The notes below the pieces were generated by a model that made no database searches, was not told where the DNA came from, and was given only the letters and a program-made list of their open reading frames with translations. This document shows positions 39,843 to 48,862 of a stretch of DNA of 64,000 nucleotides, in pieces. How positions within the stretch are numbered: position 1 is the first letter of the stretch; each line of letters begins with the position of its first letter. Location: contig CBDDFV010000009.1 in the NCBI GenBank assembly GCA_965227335.1, forward strand, positions 310,001-374,000, read 5' to 3'. The translations under genes were made by a program, and so were the position numbers. This DNA is from CBDDFV01 sp965227335. Lineage in GTDB: Bacteria; Planctomycetota; Phycisphaerae; Phycisphaerales; SM1A02.

Positions 39843-41297
39843 ATGAAGCACGCTCGCTGTTCCGCTCGCTCCCGCGCCGCCGCGCTCTGGCCCCTCGCCC
39901 TCCTCATCGTCGGGCCGCTGGCCGGGTGCCAGCAGAAGGCGATTGAGGATCCTCTCGTCCAGTTGCAGACGCCGGCCCAGCGCGATGTGCGTTACCTTCG
40001 GTCGATGGAGCTGCTCGACGCGGATCCCGCCGTCGATGACGCCGCGTACGACGACGCCCTGGTGCGCATGATGGTCGCGCCCGGCTACAGCGTTCGGGCC
40101 CGCGAGGCGGCGCTCGACCGGCTGGCCGAACGCGATCTGCCGCGCACGCTCGAGGCGATCAATCTCAATCTCGCCAAACTCCCCGCCGGACCGTGGCGCG
40201 AACGTCTGTGCGCCATCATCGGCGAGCGCGGCTGGAAGGCGTGCACGCCCGCTCTTGTCCGAGCGTGGGCGACCTACGCCCCCGGCGTGATCGACGAGAC
40301 CGAACGCCACGAACGCCGGGCGCTGGTTCGGCTCTACGGTGAAGAGCAGGTCGTCGACGAGGTCTTCGCCATCCTGGCCGAGGGCGACAGTCTCACCCAG
40401 CAGACCCTCCGCATCCGGGCGTGGGAGTTGCTCCAGCGACTCGGCTATCGGGAACGCCTCGCCGCACTCGTCGCGGACACCACGCCGCGCCCGGATGACG
40501 CGCTCATGATCGATCTGCACGCGGCGGCGCGAGATCTCGGCGTGCTTCCGTGGAACAAGCAGGAGATTCTCTGGCTGCGCTGGCTGCGTCAGCCGGCGTA
40601 CGCGGACTTCTGGCGTGAAGCGACGACGGCGTGCCAGGCGCTGACCGGCGCGCCGCGTCTGAGTCTCGAGATGCGTCACGTGCCGATCTGCGTCGCCGCG
40701 TACCGGCATGATCGCGACCTGCTCTCCGCCTCGCGGGAGGCGTTGTACGAACGGGCGCGGGCGGAGGTCCGGACGGCGAACCGACGCCTGCAGTCGCGCA
40801 GTTACGACGGGCTCGGCGGCGACTGGTCGCAGCGGATCGTGGACTGGAAGGAGAAGTTGTCGTGGGGCGATCTCGCGGCGATCCTCCTCGCCCGCCGCGC
40901 CATGACCGTGACGCCCCTCGCCGAACATCTCTTCGACTACGCGGATCGCGACCGGAAGGACCGGACGACGGAGACCGGCGGGATCATTGCGCTCGATGAT
41001 CAGGGTCGTTTCGAGCTCATCGAGTTCTACCCGCGTCAACGGCAGAGCGACGTCAAGTTCATTGCGCCGTTCGCGATGATCGAGCGCGGCTACACCGGTC
41101 TCTTCCACATGCACTACCACGCGCAGGAGCACCAGAACGCCGAGTACGCCGGGCCCGGCTTCGGCGATGCGCAGTACGCGGAGCTGCAGCGGGCGAACTG
41201 CCTGGTCTTCACCTTCATCGATCGCGACACCATGAACGTCGACTACTACCGACACGGCAACGTGATCGTCGACCTCGGCGAGATCCGTCGCCCGTGA
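39843..41297 (+). CDS. Large putative lipoprotein with helical repeats
   Basis: A 484-residue exported protein with signal peptide and lipobox (GPLAGC, Cys about residue 29). The mature N-terminal half is helical and looks like HEAT-type repeats (SVRAREAALDRLAERDLPRTLEAINLNL, TLRIRAWELLQRLGYRERLAALV). The C-terminal quarter is different: GGIIALDDQGRFELIEFYPRQRQSDVKFIAPFAMIERGYTGLFHMHYHAQEHQN followed by YAELQRANCLVFTFIDRDTMNVDYY. This resembles a JAB/Mov34-like fold with the HMHYHA cluster and a late Asp, but that is uncertain. Possibly leaderless; it begins the unit that continues with the M48 protease. Confidence 0.72.
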   Translation: MKHARCSARSRAAALWPLALLIVGPLAGCQQKAIEDPLVQLQTPAQRDVRYLRSMELLDADPAVDDAAYDDALVRMMVAPGYSVRAREAALDRLAERDLPRTLEAINLNLAKLPAGPWRERLCAIIGERGWKACTPALVRAWATYAPGVIDETERHERRALVRLYGEEQVVDEVFAILAEGDSLTQQTLRIRAWELLQRLGYRERLAALVADTTPRPDDALMIDLHAAARDLGVLPWNKQEILWLRWLRQPAYADFWREATTACQALTGAPRLSLEMRHVPICVAAYRHDRDLLSASREALYERARAEVRTANRRLQSRSYDGLGGDWSQRIVDWKEKLSWGDLAAILLARRAMTVTPLAEHLFDYADRDRKDRTTETGGIIALDDQGRFELIEFYPRQRQSDVKFIAPFAMIERGYTGLFHMHYHAQEHQNAEYAGPGFGDAQYAELQRANCLVFTFIDRDTMNVDYYRHGNVIVDLGEIRRP

Positions 41298-41349
41298 TGC
41301 CGCGCGTCTTCACGAACGGTCGCCCGCCCGCGGGATCGACCCGCGCCGC

Positions 41350-42870
41350 ATGACGCACATCCTGCCCATCCTGCTCGTCGCCGCGGTCATGCTGGCCGAC
41401 GCCGGCGTCACCCCGCCCGGCGCGCCGTGGTGCGCCGGGTGGGCCGCGTTGCTGGCGTCGCTCGGACCCTTCATCCTCCTCGCCGGCGGCGTGGAGCTGG
41501 CGATGCGTCGCGCTCACCGTCGGCTGCTTGCGGATCGCAATCCCCGCTGGATCCGCCGGGCCGAACGCGTCCTCGGCGCGGCGCGGATCCTCACCCTCGT
41601 TCAGCACCTCCTCGCCGTCCTCTGCTTCGGCTGGCTTCAGCTCGTGCGCGGCGTCACCGGCGATCTCATCCTCGTCGACGAGCTGATCTGCATCCTTCCC
41701 GCACTGATCGCCGTCAGCCTCAGCTGGGCGAGCTACTACCGCATCGACCGCCGACTCCGCGAAAGCCTGCTCGTCCGACTGCTCGACGAAGGACGACCGA
41801 TCTTCGACATGCTCACGTTGCGCGGCTACGTCGCGCTGCAGATTCGTCTGCACGTCCTGCTCACGCTCGTCCCGCTGCTGATCATCGTCGCCGTCTCCGA
41901 GACGTTGCGGGTCGTCGGCCCGAAGGTGTGGCCGGGGGCGACGCCTGATGTGATCGATCTCGCGGCGACCGCCGCCGCGCTCGTGGTGCTGCTCATCGCG
42001 CCGGTGATCGTCGTGGCCTTGCAGGATGTCAGGCCGCTCCCGACGGGGCCGCTCCGCGAACGTCTGCTCGACGCGTGCCGGCGGCATCGGGTCCGGGTGC
42101 GCGAGCTGTTCATCTGGAACACCGGCGGCGTGATGATCAACGCGGCGGTGATGGGTTTCATGCGGGGCGTGCGGTACATCCTGATGACGGATGCGCTGCT
42201 GCAGACGATGCCGCCCCGCCAGATCGAAGCCGTCATGGCCCATGAGATCGGACACGTTCGGCGCGGACACATGCCGTGGATGCTCGTCGGGCTCTTCGCC
42301 GTCATCTCCGCGTCGCTGCTGCTCGTCGATGTCGTCTTCATCGCGACCGCATGGGCGACCGACACGGAGGTGATCGATGCGGCGACGCAGCAGTGGATCG
42401 ACCTCGCCCTGATCGGGGGGGCGGCGGCCCTGACGCTCCTCGGGTTCGGCTGGATCTCCCGCCGGTTCGAACGGCAGGCGGACGTCTTCGCGGTCCAGCA
42501 CCTCAGCGGCATGAACGCCCCGCACGAGGCGGAGCTCGCGGTCGACGACGTCGCGGTCGAGACGATGAGCGACGCCCTGACCGCCGTGGCGGAGCTGAAC
42601 GCGATCGACGCCGACCGCTGGAGCTGGCGCCACGGGTCGATCGCCCAACGCCGCACGTACCTGCGCTCGATCACGGGCCAGCCGCTGACGAAACTCGCGG
42701 TCGACCGGCAGGTGCGGTGGATCAAGCGGGTCGCGGCGTCGTGGCTGCTGGTGCTCGGCGCGTGGGCCGGGGCCGAGATGCTCGGGTGGCGTCCGCCGTG
42801 GCGGGCCGAGCCGGAGCCGACCCGCATCGAAGTGCAGCACATCCCGTCGACAAGGGAGCGTCCCGCATGA
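41350..42870 (+). CDS. M48-family membrane metalloprotease
   Basis: A 506-residue inner membrane protease. There are five or six membrane spans: one at the N-terminus (ILPILLVAAVMLA), others at about 30-50, 75-120, 175-200 and 215-235, and a pair after the active site. The zinc motif HEIGHVRRGHMPWML is at about residue 298, and the third ligand is probably Glu in RRFERQADVFAVQHL. This is the HtpX/Ste24 plan (M48), which degrades misfolded membrane proteins. The C-terminal part after the catalytic domain includes one more span. Its stop overlaps the dapF start (42867-42870). Confidence 0.88.
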   Translation: MTHILPILLVAAVMLADAGVTPPGAPWCAGWAALLASLGPFILLAGGVELAMRRAHRRLLADRNPRWIRRAERVLGAARILTLVQHLLAVLCFGWLQLVRGVTGDLILVDELICILPALIAVSLSWASYYRIDRRLRESLLVRLLDEGRPIFDMLTLRGYVALQIRLHVLLTLVPLLIIVAVSETLRVVGPKVWPGATPDVIDLAATAAALVVLLIAPVIVVALQDVRPLPTGPLRERLLDACRRHRVRVRELFIWNTGGVMINAAVMGFMRGVRYILMTDALLQTMPPRQIEAVMAHEIGHVRRGHMPWMLVGLFAVISASLLLVDVVFIATAWATDTEVIDAATQQWIDLALIGGAAALTLLGFGWISRRFERQADVFAVQHLSGMNAPHEAELAVDDVAVETMSDALTAVAELNAIDADRWSWRHGSIAQRRTYLRSITGQPLTKLAVDRQVRWIKRVAASWLLVLGAWAGAEMLGWRPPWRAEPEPTRIEVQHIPSTRERPA

Positions 42871-43751
42871 TCCAGGTTCCGTACGTTCTGCTCGACGGCG
42901 CCGGCAACCGACTCGCGTGCGTGGACGCCCGGGGCGGACTCCTGCCCGCCGCCTCGTCCGAACGGTCCCGCATCGCCGCCCACGTGTGCGGACGCGACGA
43001 CATTCGCGCGGACAGTCTGCTCGTCCTCGATCACCCCGACTCCGACGCCCCCTCCGTCGTCGGCGTCGATGTCTACAACGCGGACGGCTCGGCGGCGGAG
43101 ATGTGCGGGAACGGGCTGCGCGGCGTCGCGATGATGCTCGTCGACGCGGGCGAAGCGCCTCCCGATCAACCCTTCTTCATCGACACGGGGGCGGGACCGG
43201 TCGTCGTGCGGCATCGGGGCCGACGCGGCGACGACGACATGGTCGAGGTCGACATGGGCTACGTCGATGTCGGACCCGACGCCGTTGGTCTCGATCGCGA
43301 CCGCGCTCGCATCGCGTCCGACGGCGCCGTGACGATCGATCTCGCCGGCGACGCCACGCTGACGGTTCAACTCGCCGTCGTCGGGAATCCGCATGCGATC
43401 TGGATCGTCGAACGGGTCGCCGAGATCGACCTCGCCCGCATCGGGCCCGTGGTCGAGCGCCATCCTGCGTTCCCCGATCGCATCAATCTGCAGGCGGTGG
43501 AGATCGTCGATCGCACCCGCATCGTCATGCGGTCTTGGGAGCGGGGGGCGGGGGCGACGGCGGCGTGCGGCTCCGGGGCGTGCGCCGCAGCAACGGTGCT
43601 GCACCGAGTCGACCGCGTCGACGCCTCGGTCGTGGTCGCCGTCCCCGGCGGAGAACTGGCGATCGACGTCACGCCCGAGGGACGCACGCTGATGACGGGA
43701 CCCGCCCGCGAACTCGATCGAGGCGCCGTCGGCGTGCCGAACCGGACGTAA
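42867..43751 (+). CDS. dapF: Diaminopimelate epimerase
   Basis: Converts LL- to meso-diaminopimelate for peptidoglycan and lysine. The 294-residue protein has both cofactor-independent racemase cysteines: YNADGSAAEMCGNGLRG (Cys about 76) and RSWERGAGATAACGSGACAAA (Cys about 230). The N-terminal FxKxxGxGN motif is modified to VLLDGAGNRL. Length is normal (E. coli 274). It is translationally coupled to the M48 gene and followed after 21 nt by an M20 peptidase gene. Confidence 0.94.
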   Translation: MIQVPYVLLDGAGNRLACVDARGGLLPAASSERSRIAAHVCGRDDIRADSLLVLDHPDSDAPSVVGVDVYNADGSAAEMCGNGLRGVAMMLVDAGEAPPDQPFFIDTGAGPVVVRHRGRRGDDDMVEVDMGYVDVGPDAVGLDRDRARIASDGAVTIDLAGDATLTVQLAVVGNPHAIWIVERVAEIDLARIGPVVERHPAFPDRINLQAVEIVDRTRIVMRSWERGAGATAACGSGACAAATVLHRVDRVDASVVVAVPGGELAIDVTPEGRTLMTGPARELDRGAVGVPNRT

Positions 43752-43759
43752 CGATTCGC

Positions 43760-43765
43760 TATCCT
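43760..43765 (+). promoter_or_regulatory. -10-like box before the M20 peptidase gene
   Basis: TATCCT ends 7 nt before the ATG at 43773, consistent with a leaderless start internal to the dapF unit. Confidence 0.35.
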
Positions 43766-43772
43766 TGTGCGC

Positions 43773-45017
43773 ATGTCCTCAACCCCCACGTCGATGCGTC
43801 TGAACGAACTCGAACAGCGGCTCTGCACGCGGATCGCCGCGCAGGAGACGTCGCTCTTTCAGCAGTTGTGCGATCACGTTGCGATCCCGACCGGCAGCGG
43901 CCACACGCCGGGGCTTGACAACTACCGCGCGATCATGATCGAGCGTCTCGAAGCGCTGGGCGCCGATGTGCGGTTGGAGCCGGGCGACCCGCGTCCCGAC
44001 TGGCTGACCTACCCGCGGACCCATGCGACCGATCCGTCCGCCTCGCCGCCGACGGTCATCGCCTCCCGCGCGTCGGGGGGCGACGGGCCGCGCATCCTGA
44101 TCGCCGGACACCTCGACACCGTGCACGATCCACGAGGCTCGTTCCAGACGGTGAAGCACCGACCTGATGATGAAGGGTTCGCGATCGGGCCGGGCGTCGT
44201 GGACATGAAGGGCGGCGTGCTGATTGCGATCACGGCGCTCGAAGCGCTCGCGGCGGAGGGCGTCGAGATCAACTGGACGGTGCTGCTCAACAGCGATGAA
44301 GAGACGGGATCATTTCACAGCGCGGCGGCGCTCCGGGATCAGGCGACGAAGCACGATTACGGCATTGCGACCGAGCCGGCGCTTCCGGACGGATCGCTGG
44401 CGGTCGAGCGTCTGGGATCAGGCCAGTTCATGATCGAGGTGTTCGGGAAGTCGGCGCACGCGGGCCGCGCGTTCGCGGACGGCGTCAGCGCGGTGAACGC
44501 ACTGGCGAAGATCCTCCTTGATGTCGCCGTGCTCGCCGACGCCGACGCCGGGAAGATCGTCAATGTCGGACCGATCCAGGGCGGAACCGTGACGAACGCG
44601 GTGCCGGACTACGCGGCGTGCTGGGGCAACGTTCGGTTCAAGACGCCGGAGCAGGGTGATGAACTCGCGGCGGCGCTGGAGGCGTTCGCGACTGACGAGG
44701 ACGCCATGCCCAGGGTCGTCGTCCATCGCGCGTGGTCGCGTCCCGCCAAGCCCCTCATCCCTGACGTCGAGGCGCTCGCGCTCAGGGCGCGGCAGGCGGC
44801 GGAGGATCTCGGGCAATCGCTCCCGTTCGCCAGCACGGGCGGCGTCTGCGACGGCAACATCCTGCAGGGGGCGGGACTGCCGACGATCGACACGCTCGGC
44901 GTGCGTGGCGGCGACCTCCACCAGCCGACCGAGTTCATCGAGATCGCCAGCCTCGTCGAGCGGGCGCAACTGATGGCGGTCTTCCTGTCGCGCCTCGGCG
45001 CGCCGACGGCGTCCTGA
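43773..45017 (+). CDS. M20-family metallopeptidase (carboxypeptidase G2/ArgE/DapE-like)
   Basis: A 414-residue di-zinc amidase. Ligands and catalytic residues: GHLDTVHD (His, catalytic Asp), GPGVVDMKGG (bridging Asp), LLNSDEETGS (catalytic Glu pair), ATEPALPDG, and a C-terminal His in GGDLHQPTEF. The lid domain starts VFGKSAHAGRAF. GVCDGNILQGAGLPTIDTLGVRGG is closest to carboxypeptidase G2-type enzymes, which release C-terminal glutamate; succinyl-DAP desuccinylase is the alternative because dapF precedes it. It could also supply an AstE-like activity for the ast genes beyond the NHL gene; all are inference. A GTG two codons upstream is an alternative start. Confidence 0.86.
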   Translation: MSSTPTSMRLNELEQRLCTRIAAQETSLFQQLCDHVAIPTGSGHTPGLDNYRAIMIERLEALGADVRLEPGDPRPDWLTYPRTHATDPSASPPTVIASRASGGDGPRILIAGHLDTVHDPRGSFQTVKHRPDDEGFAIGPGVVDMKGGVLIAITALEALAAEGVEINWTVLLNSDEETGSFHSAAALRDQATKHDYGIATEPALPDGSLAVERLGSGQFMIEVFGKSAHAGRAFADGVSAVNALAKILLDVAVLADADAGKIVNVGPIQGGTVTNAVPDYAACWGNVRFKTPEQGDELAAALEAFATDEDAMPRVVVHRAWSRPAKPLIPDVEALALRARQAAEDLGQSLPFASTGGVCDGNILQGAGLPTIDTLGVRGGDLHQPTEFIEIASLVERAQLMAVFLSRLGAPTAS

Positions 45018-45995
45018 TCAGGGATCCTCGATCGCCGCGATGGTGGACACGACGCCGGCGGGACTGATCCGTCGCACCCGAAGCAGGTCGCCGAAGTTGC
45101 AGGCTTCGAGGACGATCACCGCGCCGTCAGGGGCAAACGCGACGCCGACGGGCTGATCGAACGTCGCTTCGTTCGCGGGCCCGTCCGCGCCGCCCCGTTC
45201 GCCGGTTCCGGCGAGGGTGGCGACCTGGCCGTCGGGCGTGATGCGTCGGATGCGGTCGGCTTCGAGGTCGGCGACGATGATGACGCCTTCGCGATTGACC
45301 GCGATGCCGACGATCCGCTGGAAGCGGGCGTCGGATCCGGGGCCGTCGACGCTGCCGCGCTCCGACCCGCCGGCGATGGTTTCGATGGTCCCGTCGGGCG
45401 TGACGCGTCGGACGAGTCGTCCGTCGTCAGTCAGGTAGAGGCTGTCGTCGGGTCCCCACGCGAAGTCGGCCCAGCCGAGATCATGAAAGGGGGCGGGGTC
45501 GGCGTGGGCGGGGGGGAACGGCGACGCGACGCCGTCCCGTCGGAAGCGCGCCAGCGCGCGATCCTGCGGGGGATCATCGGGTCCGCGGGGCGCGACGCTG
45601 ATGAAGGCGCCGTCCGGTGCGATCGTGAAGGGGTCGCCGCCGAAGCCGAAGCGGCCGGGCGCGCCGGGCGGGGGCCAGGTGCGGATCGGCGCGGCGTCGG
45701 GTTCGAGCCGCCAGACGATCCCGTCGTCGCCCGCGGTGTAGAGGCGTCCGTCCGGCCCCCGGACGAGATGGTGGGGGACGCGAAGGGCGCCGCGGTCGAG
45801 CCGGCCCTGATGGGCGACGGTCGCGCGGCCGTCCGCGTCGACACGCCAGATCCGGTGCGAGGGGCCGTGCGTCGCCCAGATCACGCCGTCCGGGTCCGCC
45901 ACGAGACCGGGTCCGGGGTGGGCGGAGACGGCGGACGTGATGAAGCTGGCGACGAGCGCAGCGAAGACGCCCGAGTAGATCGTGGGGGACGACAT
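45018..45995 (-). CDS. Exported NHL-repeat beta-propeller protein
   Basis: A 325-residue protein with signal peptide (SGVFAALVASFITSAVSAHP, cleavage after VSA) and five to six NHL/SMP-30-like blades, recognisable as GLVADPDGVIWATHG, LVRGPDGRLYTAG, FAWGPDDSLYLTDD, IVGIAVNREGVIIVADLEADRIRRITPDG and VGVAFAPDGAVIVLEA. The SERGSVDGPGSDARF and GERGGADGPANEATF turns are the standard NHL linkers. Ligand and partner unknown; periplasmic or secreted. Its stop abuts that of the convergent M20 gene with no gap (TGATCA, 45015-45020). Confidence 0.88.
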   Translation of the reverse strand: MSSPTIYSGVFAALVASFITSAVSAHPGPGLVADPDGVIWATHGPSHRIWRVDADGRATVAHQGRLDRGALRVPHHLVRGPDGRLYTAGDDGIVWRLEPDAAPIRTWPPPGAPGRFGFGGDPFTIAPDGAFISVAPRGPDDPPQDRALARFRRDGVASPFPPAHADPAPFHDLGWADFAWGPDDSLYLTDDGRLVRRVTPDGTIETIAGGSERGSVDGPGSDARFQRIVGIAVNREGVIIVADLEADRIRRITPDGQVATLAGTGERGGADGPANEATFDQPVGVAFAPDGAVIVLEACNFGDLLRVRRISPAGVVSTIAAIEDP

Positions 45996-46178
45996 GGCGA
46001 TGATCTCCGGATGGGGGGAGCGCTTCCGCCCAGTGTCGCCGATGGCAGCGGCGTCGGGGCGTGTTTTTGTCGATATCGGGAAGGCGACGACGGGTTGGGC
46101 TACCATACGGGTCCTGGTCCGCCGGCGTCGTCGCGGGCGGCATGGGCGTCCGATAAACCCTGATCTGGAACGAGAGAA

Positions 46179-47624
46179 ATGACCTCGCCGACCGCTCTGC
46201 AGACCGCCGCCGCCACCTTGCACGACAGTTCCGCCGTGGGGGCGGCGATCGAGCAGATCGTCGCCGCGGTGAAGGCCGCCCAGTCGTCGCTGACGGCGGC
46301 GCGGGGGCCGCTCGACGACGCCCACCGGGAGACGCTGCAGTCGTGGCTCGACCGTCTGGCGCCGGTGAAGGGGCGGGGGGCGTTGTTCCCGTACGTCGGC
46401 TCGGGCGTCGGTCATCACGCCCTGGTGGAGCTGGTCGATGGTTCGGTCAAGTGGGATCTGATCAACGGCATCGGCGTGCACATGTTCGGTCATTCGGATC
46501 TCGAGCTGATCGAACTCGCGTTGCAGGCGGCGACGAGCGACATTCTCATGCAGGGCAACCTGCAGTACAACGCCGACTCAATCGCCTTCATGGAGACGGT
46601 GGTCGGCGAGGCGTCGAAGGGCTCGCACATCGCGCACGCGTTCATCACGAACTCGGGGGCGATGGCGAACGAGTCGGCGTTGAAGATCTGCTTCCAGCGC
46701 AACCAGCCCGCGTCGCGGGTGATCGCGTTCGAGCACTGCTTCATGGGTCGTTCGACCACGATGGCCCAGATCGGCGACTCCGCGGGCGGCCGGGTCGGCA
46801 TTCCGCTGAACACGCATGTCGATTACCTGCCGTTCTACGACCATCATGATCCCGAGGGGTCGTCGAAGCGGGCGCTGGACCAGCTCAAGACGTACATCCG
46901 CCGTTATCCGCGTCAGCACGCGTGCTTCATCATGGAGCCGGTGCAGGGCGAGGGCGGCTTCAACACCGCGACCCGCGAGTTCTTCGAACCGATGCTGCAG
47001 CTCTGCAAGGAGAACCGCATCGGGGTGTGGTCGGACGAGGTGCAGACCTTCGGGCGCACCGAGCAGATGTTCCACTTCCAGCAGCTCGGGCTCGGCGAGT
47101 ATGTCGATGTGGCGACGATCGGGAAGATGAGCCAGGTGTGCGCGGCGGTGTTCACCGAGCAGTACAACCCGAAGCCGGGCCTGCTGAGCGGCACTTTCAT
47201 CGGGTCGACGGCGGGACTCCGCGTTGGTCGGCGGGTGCTCGAGCGGATGCGCGACGGCGGCTACTACGGACCGGACGGACGGAACGCGAAACTGCACGCG
47301 GCGTTCCGGACGGCCGCCCAGAAGCTGATCGACCGTCGCCCCGAGTGGTTCCCGCCGGCGATGATGGACGACGGGACCGAAAGTACGCAGTTCCTCGGCG
47401 GCGTCGGCGGCATGTGCCGGTTCACGCCGTTCGGCGGCGACAAGGCGCGGGTCACGAAGCTGCTGCACACGATGTTCGACGAAGGCGTCATCGGGTTCTA
47501 CTGCGGACACGGACCGTTCCACATCCGCTTCCTCCCGCCGGTCGGCGTGATGCCGATCGAGCGGTTCGATGAGATCTTCGAGATCGTCGAGCGGGCGATG
47601 GCCCGGGTCGCGGCGGAAGGCTGA
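46179..47624 (+). CDS. astC: Class III PLP aminotransferase, probable succinylornithine transaminase
   Basis: A 481-residue fold-type I PLP enzyme. Visible features: NSGAMANESALKICFQRNQ (PLP phosphate region), FEHCFMGRSTTMAQI, EPVQGEGGF, WSDEVQTFGRT, the PLP Lys in VATIGKMSQV, and the C-terminal HIRFLPPVGV. Class III includes acetyl- and succinylornithine transaminases, but it is some 70 residues longer than E. coli AstC. The role is taken from context: astA and astD follow directly, in the enterobacterial order C-A-D. An AGAGA ribosome site precedes the ATG and TACCAT lies at 46101-46106. Lysine 6-aminotransferase-type activity is an alternative. Confidence 0.8.
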   Translation: MTSPTALQTAAATLHDSSAVGAAIEQIVAAVKAAQSSLTAARGPLDDAHRETLQSWLDRLAPVKGRGALFPYVGSGVGHHALVELVDGSVKWDLINGIGVHMFGHSDLELIELALQAATSDILMQGNLQYNADSIAFMETVVGEASKGSHIAHAFITNSGAMANESALKICFQRNQPASRVIAFEHCFMGRSTTMAQIGDSAGGRVGIPLNTHVDYLPFYDHHDPEGSSKRALDQLKTYIRRYPRQHACFIMEPVQGEGGFNTATREFFEPMLQLCKENRIGVWSDEVQTFGRTEQMFHFQQLGLGEYVDVATIGKMSQVCAAVFTEQYNPKPGLLSGTFIGSTAGLRVGRRVLERMRDGGYYGPDGRNAKLHAAFRTAAQKLIDRRPEWFPPAMMDDGTESTQFLGGVGGMCRFTPFGGDKARVTKLLHTMFDEGVIGFYCGHGPFHIRFLPPVGVMPIERFDEIFEIVERAMARVAAEG

Positions 47625-47665
47625 GTTCACGGGCGCCGGCGGGGCGGAAAGGACGGGACGACGGC

Positions 47666-48862
47666 ATGTTCGTCATCCGACAGGCGAAACTCGACGATGC
47701 GGCGTCGCTGCTGAAGCTCGCGAAGATGGTGCATTTCATCAATCTTCCGGCCGATCCGGCGATCATCGCGCACAAGGTCCAGCGGTCGCGTACGAGCTTC
47801 GCCGGGCGGATGGAGGACGAGCGCGAGCGTCAGTTCACATTCATCCTCGAGGATGTCGACACCGGCAACGTGATCGGCACGTCGTCCGTGATGTCGTGCA
47901 TCTCCTGGCCCGGTCGACCGCACACGTACTTCCAGGTGCGCCGGCGGGAGATGTACAGCCATGACCTGCAGACCGGCCAGGTGCACGTCACCCTGCAGTT
48001 CGGCACGGACGAGACGGGGCCGAGCGAGATCGGCGGACTCATTCTGTCGCCGTCGTACCGTCGCCACCGGGAGCGTCTCGGGTCCTTTCTGAGCCTCGTT
48101 CGGTTCCATTTCATGGGGCGACAGCGGGCGTGGTTCGCGGATCGCATGATCGCGGAAATGATGGGCGCGCTGACGCCGACGAGCAGCAACCTGCTCTGGG
48201 AGTACCTGGGCCGACGGTTCATCAATCTCGGCTATTCCGAGGCGGACATGTTCTGCCAGCATTCCAAGGAGTTCATCATCTCGCTCATGCCGCGCGAGGA
48301 GATCTACATCTCGCTGCTGCCGGCCGAGGCCCGCAAGCTGATCGGGGCGGTGGGACCCGAGACGGAGCCCGCGCGGGCGATGCTGGAGAAACTCGGCTTC
48401 GAGTACAAGGGCCAGATCGATCCCTTCGACGGCGGCCCCTATCTCGAAGCGACCGTCGACGAGATCTCGCTGGTGAAGGCCACGCGGGCCGTGACCTTCA
48501 ACGGCGCGGGCGGAACGTATGCGAACCTGGGCATCGTGAGCCACTTCAGTCCCGAGCGCGGCTTTCGTGCGGTCCGCACGCGGTACAGCGCGCCGAAGGA
48601 CGGCGGGACGATCACCCTGCCCCGGAAGAGCGCCGGACTGATCGACGCCGAGAAGGGTGATGAACTCTGGGTGACGCCGCTCCAACCGGAGCGCACGTCA
48701 GGACGGTCCGCCGGCAAGACCACCGCCAACGGCCGCAAGGCGTCCTCGTCGGAACGAACCGGGCGCTCGAAGAAGTCATCGTCGGGCCGTCGTTCGTCGA
48801 AGAAGGCGTCGTCAACGCAGAAGACGAAGACGAAGAAGAAGAGGAAGAAGTCGACGTCATGA
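47666..48862 (+). CDS. astA: Arginine N-succinyltransferase with Lys/Ser-rich tail
   Basis: First step of the AST pathway: succinyl-CoA and arginine to N2-succinylarginine. The 398-residue protein aligns with AstA over residues 1-345: FVIRQAKLDDAASLLKLAK, TFILEDVDTGNVIGTSSV, EIGGLILSPSYRRHRERLGSFLSLVRFHFM, EADMFCQHSKEFIISLMP, and the signature IDPFDGGPYLEA. Beyond about residue 345 comes a tail of some 50 residues that is almost only Lys, Ser, Thr, Arg and Gly (ending KTKTKKKRKKSTS), absent from known AstA (344 in E. coli). It lies 41 nt after astC; its stop overlaps the astD start. Confidence 0.92.
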   Translation: MFVIRQAKLDDAASLLKLAKMVHFINLPADPAIIAHKVQRSRTSFAGRMEDERERQFTFILEDVDTGNVIGTSSVMSCISWPGRPHTYFQVRRREMYSHDLQTGQVHVTLQFGTDETGPSEIGGLILSPSYRRHRERLGSFLSLVRFHFMGRQRAWFADRMIAEMMGALTPTSSNLLWEYLGRRFINLGYSEADMFCQHSKEFIISLMPREEIYISLLPAEARKLIGAVGPETEPARAMLEKLGFEYKGQIDPFDGGPYLEATVDEISLVKATRAVTFNGAGGTYANLGIVSHFSPERGFRAVRTRYSAPKDGGTITLPRKSAGLIDAEKGDELWVTPLQPERTSGRSAGKTTANGRKASSSERTGRSKKSSSGRRSSKKASSTQKTKTKKKRKKSTS

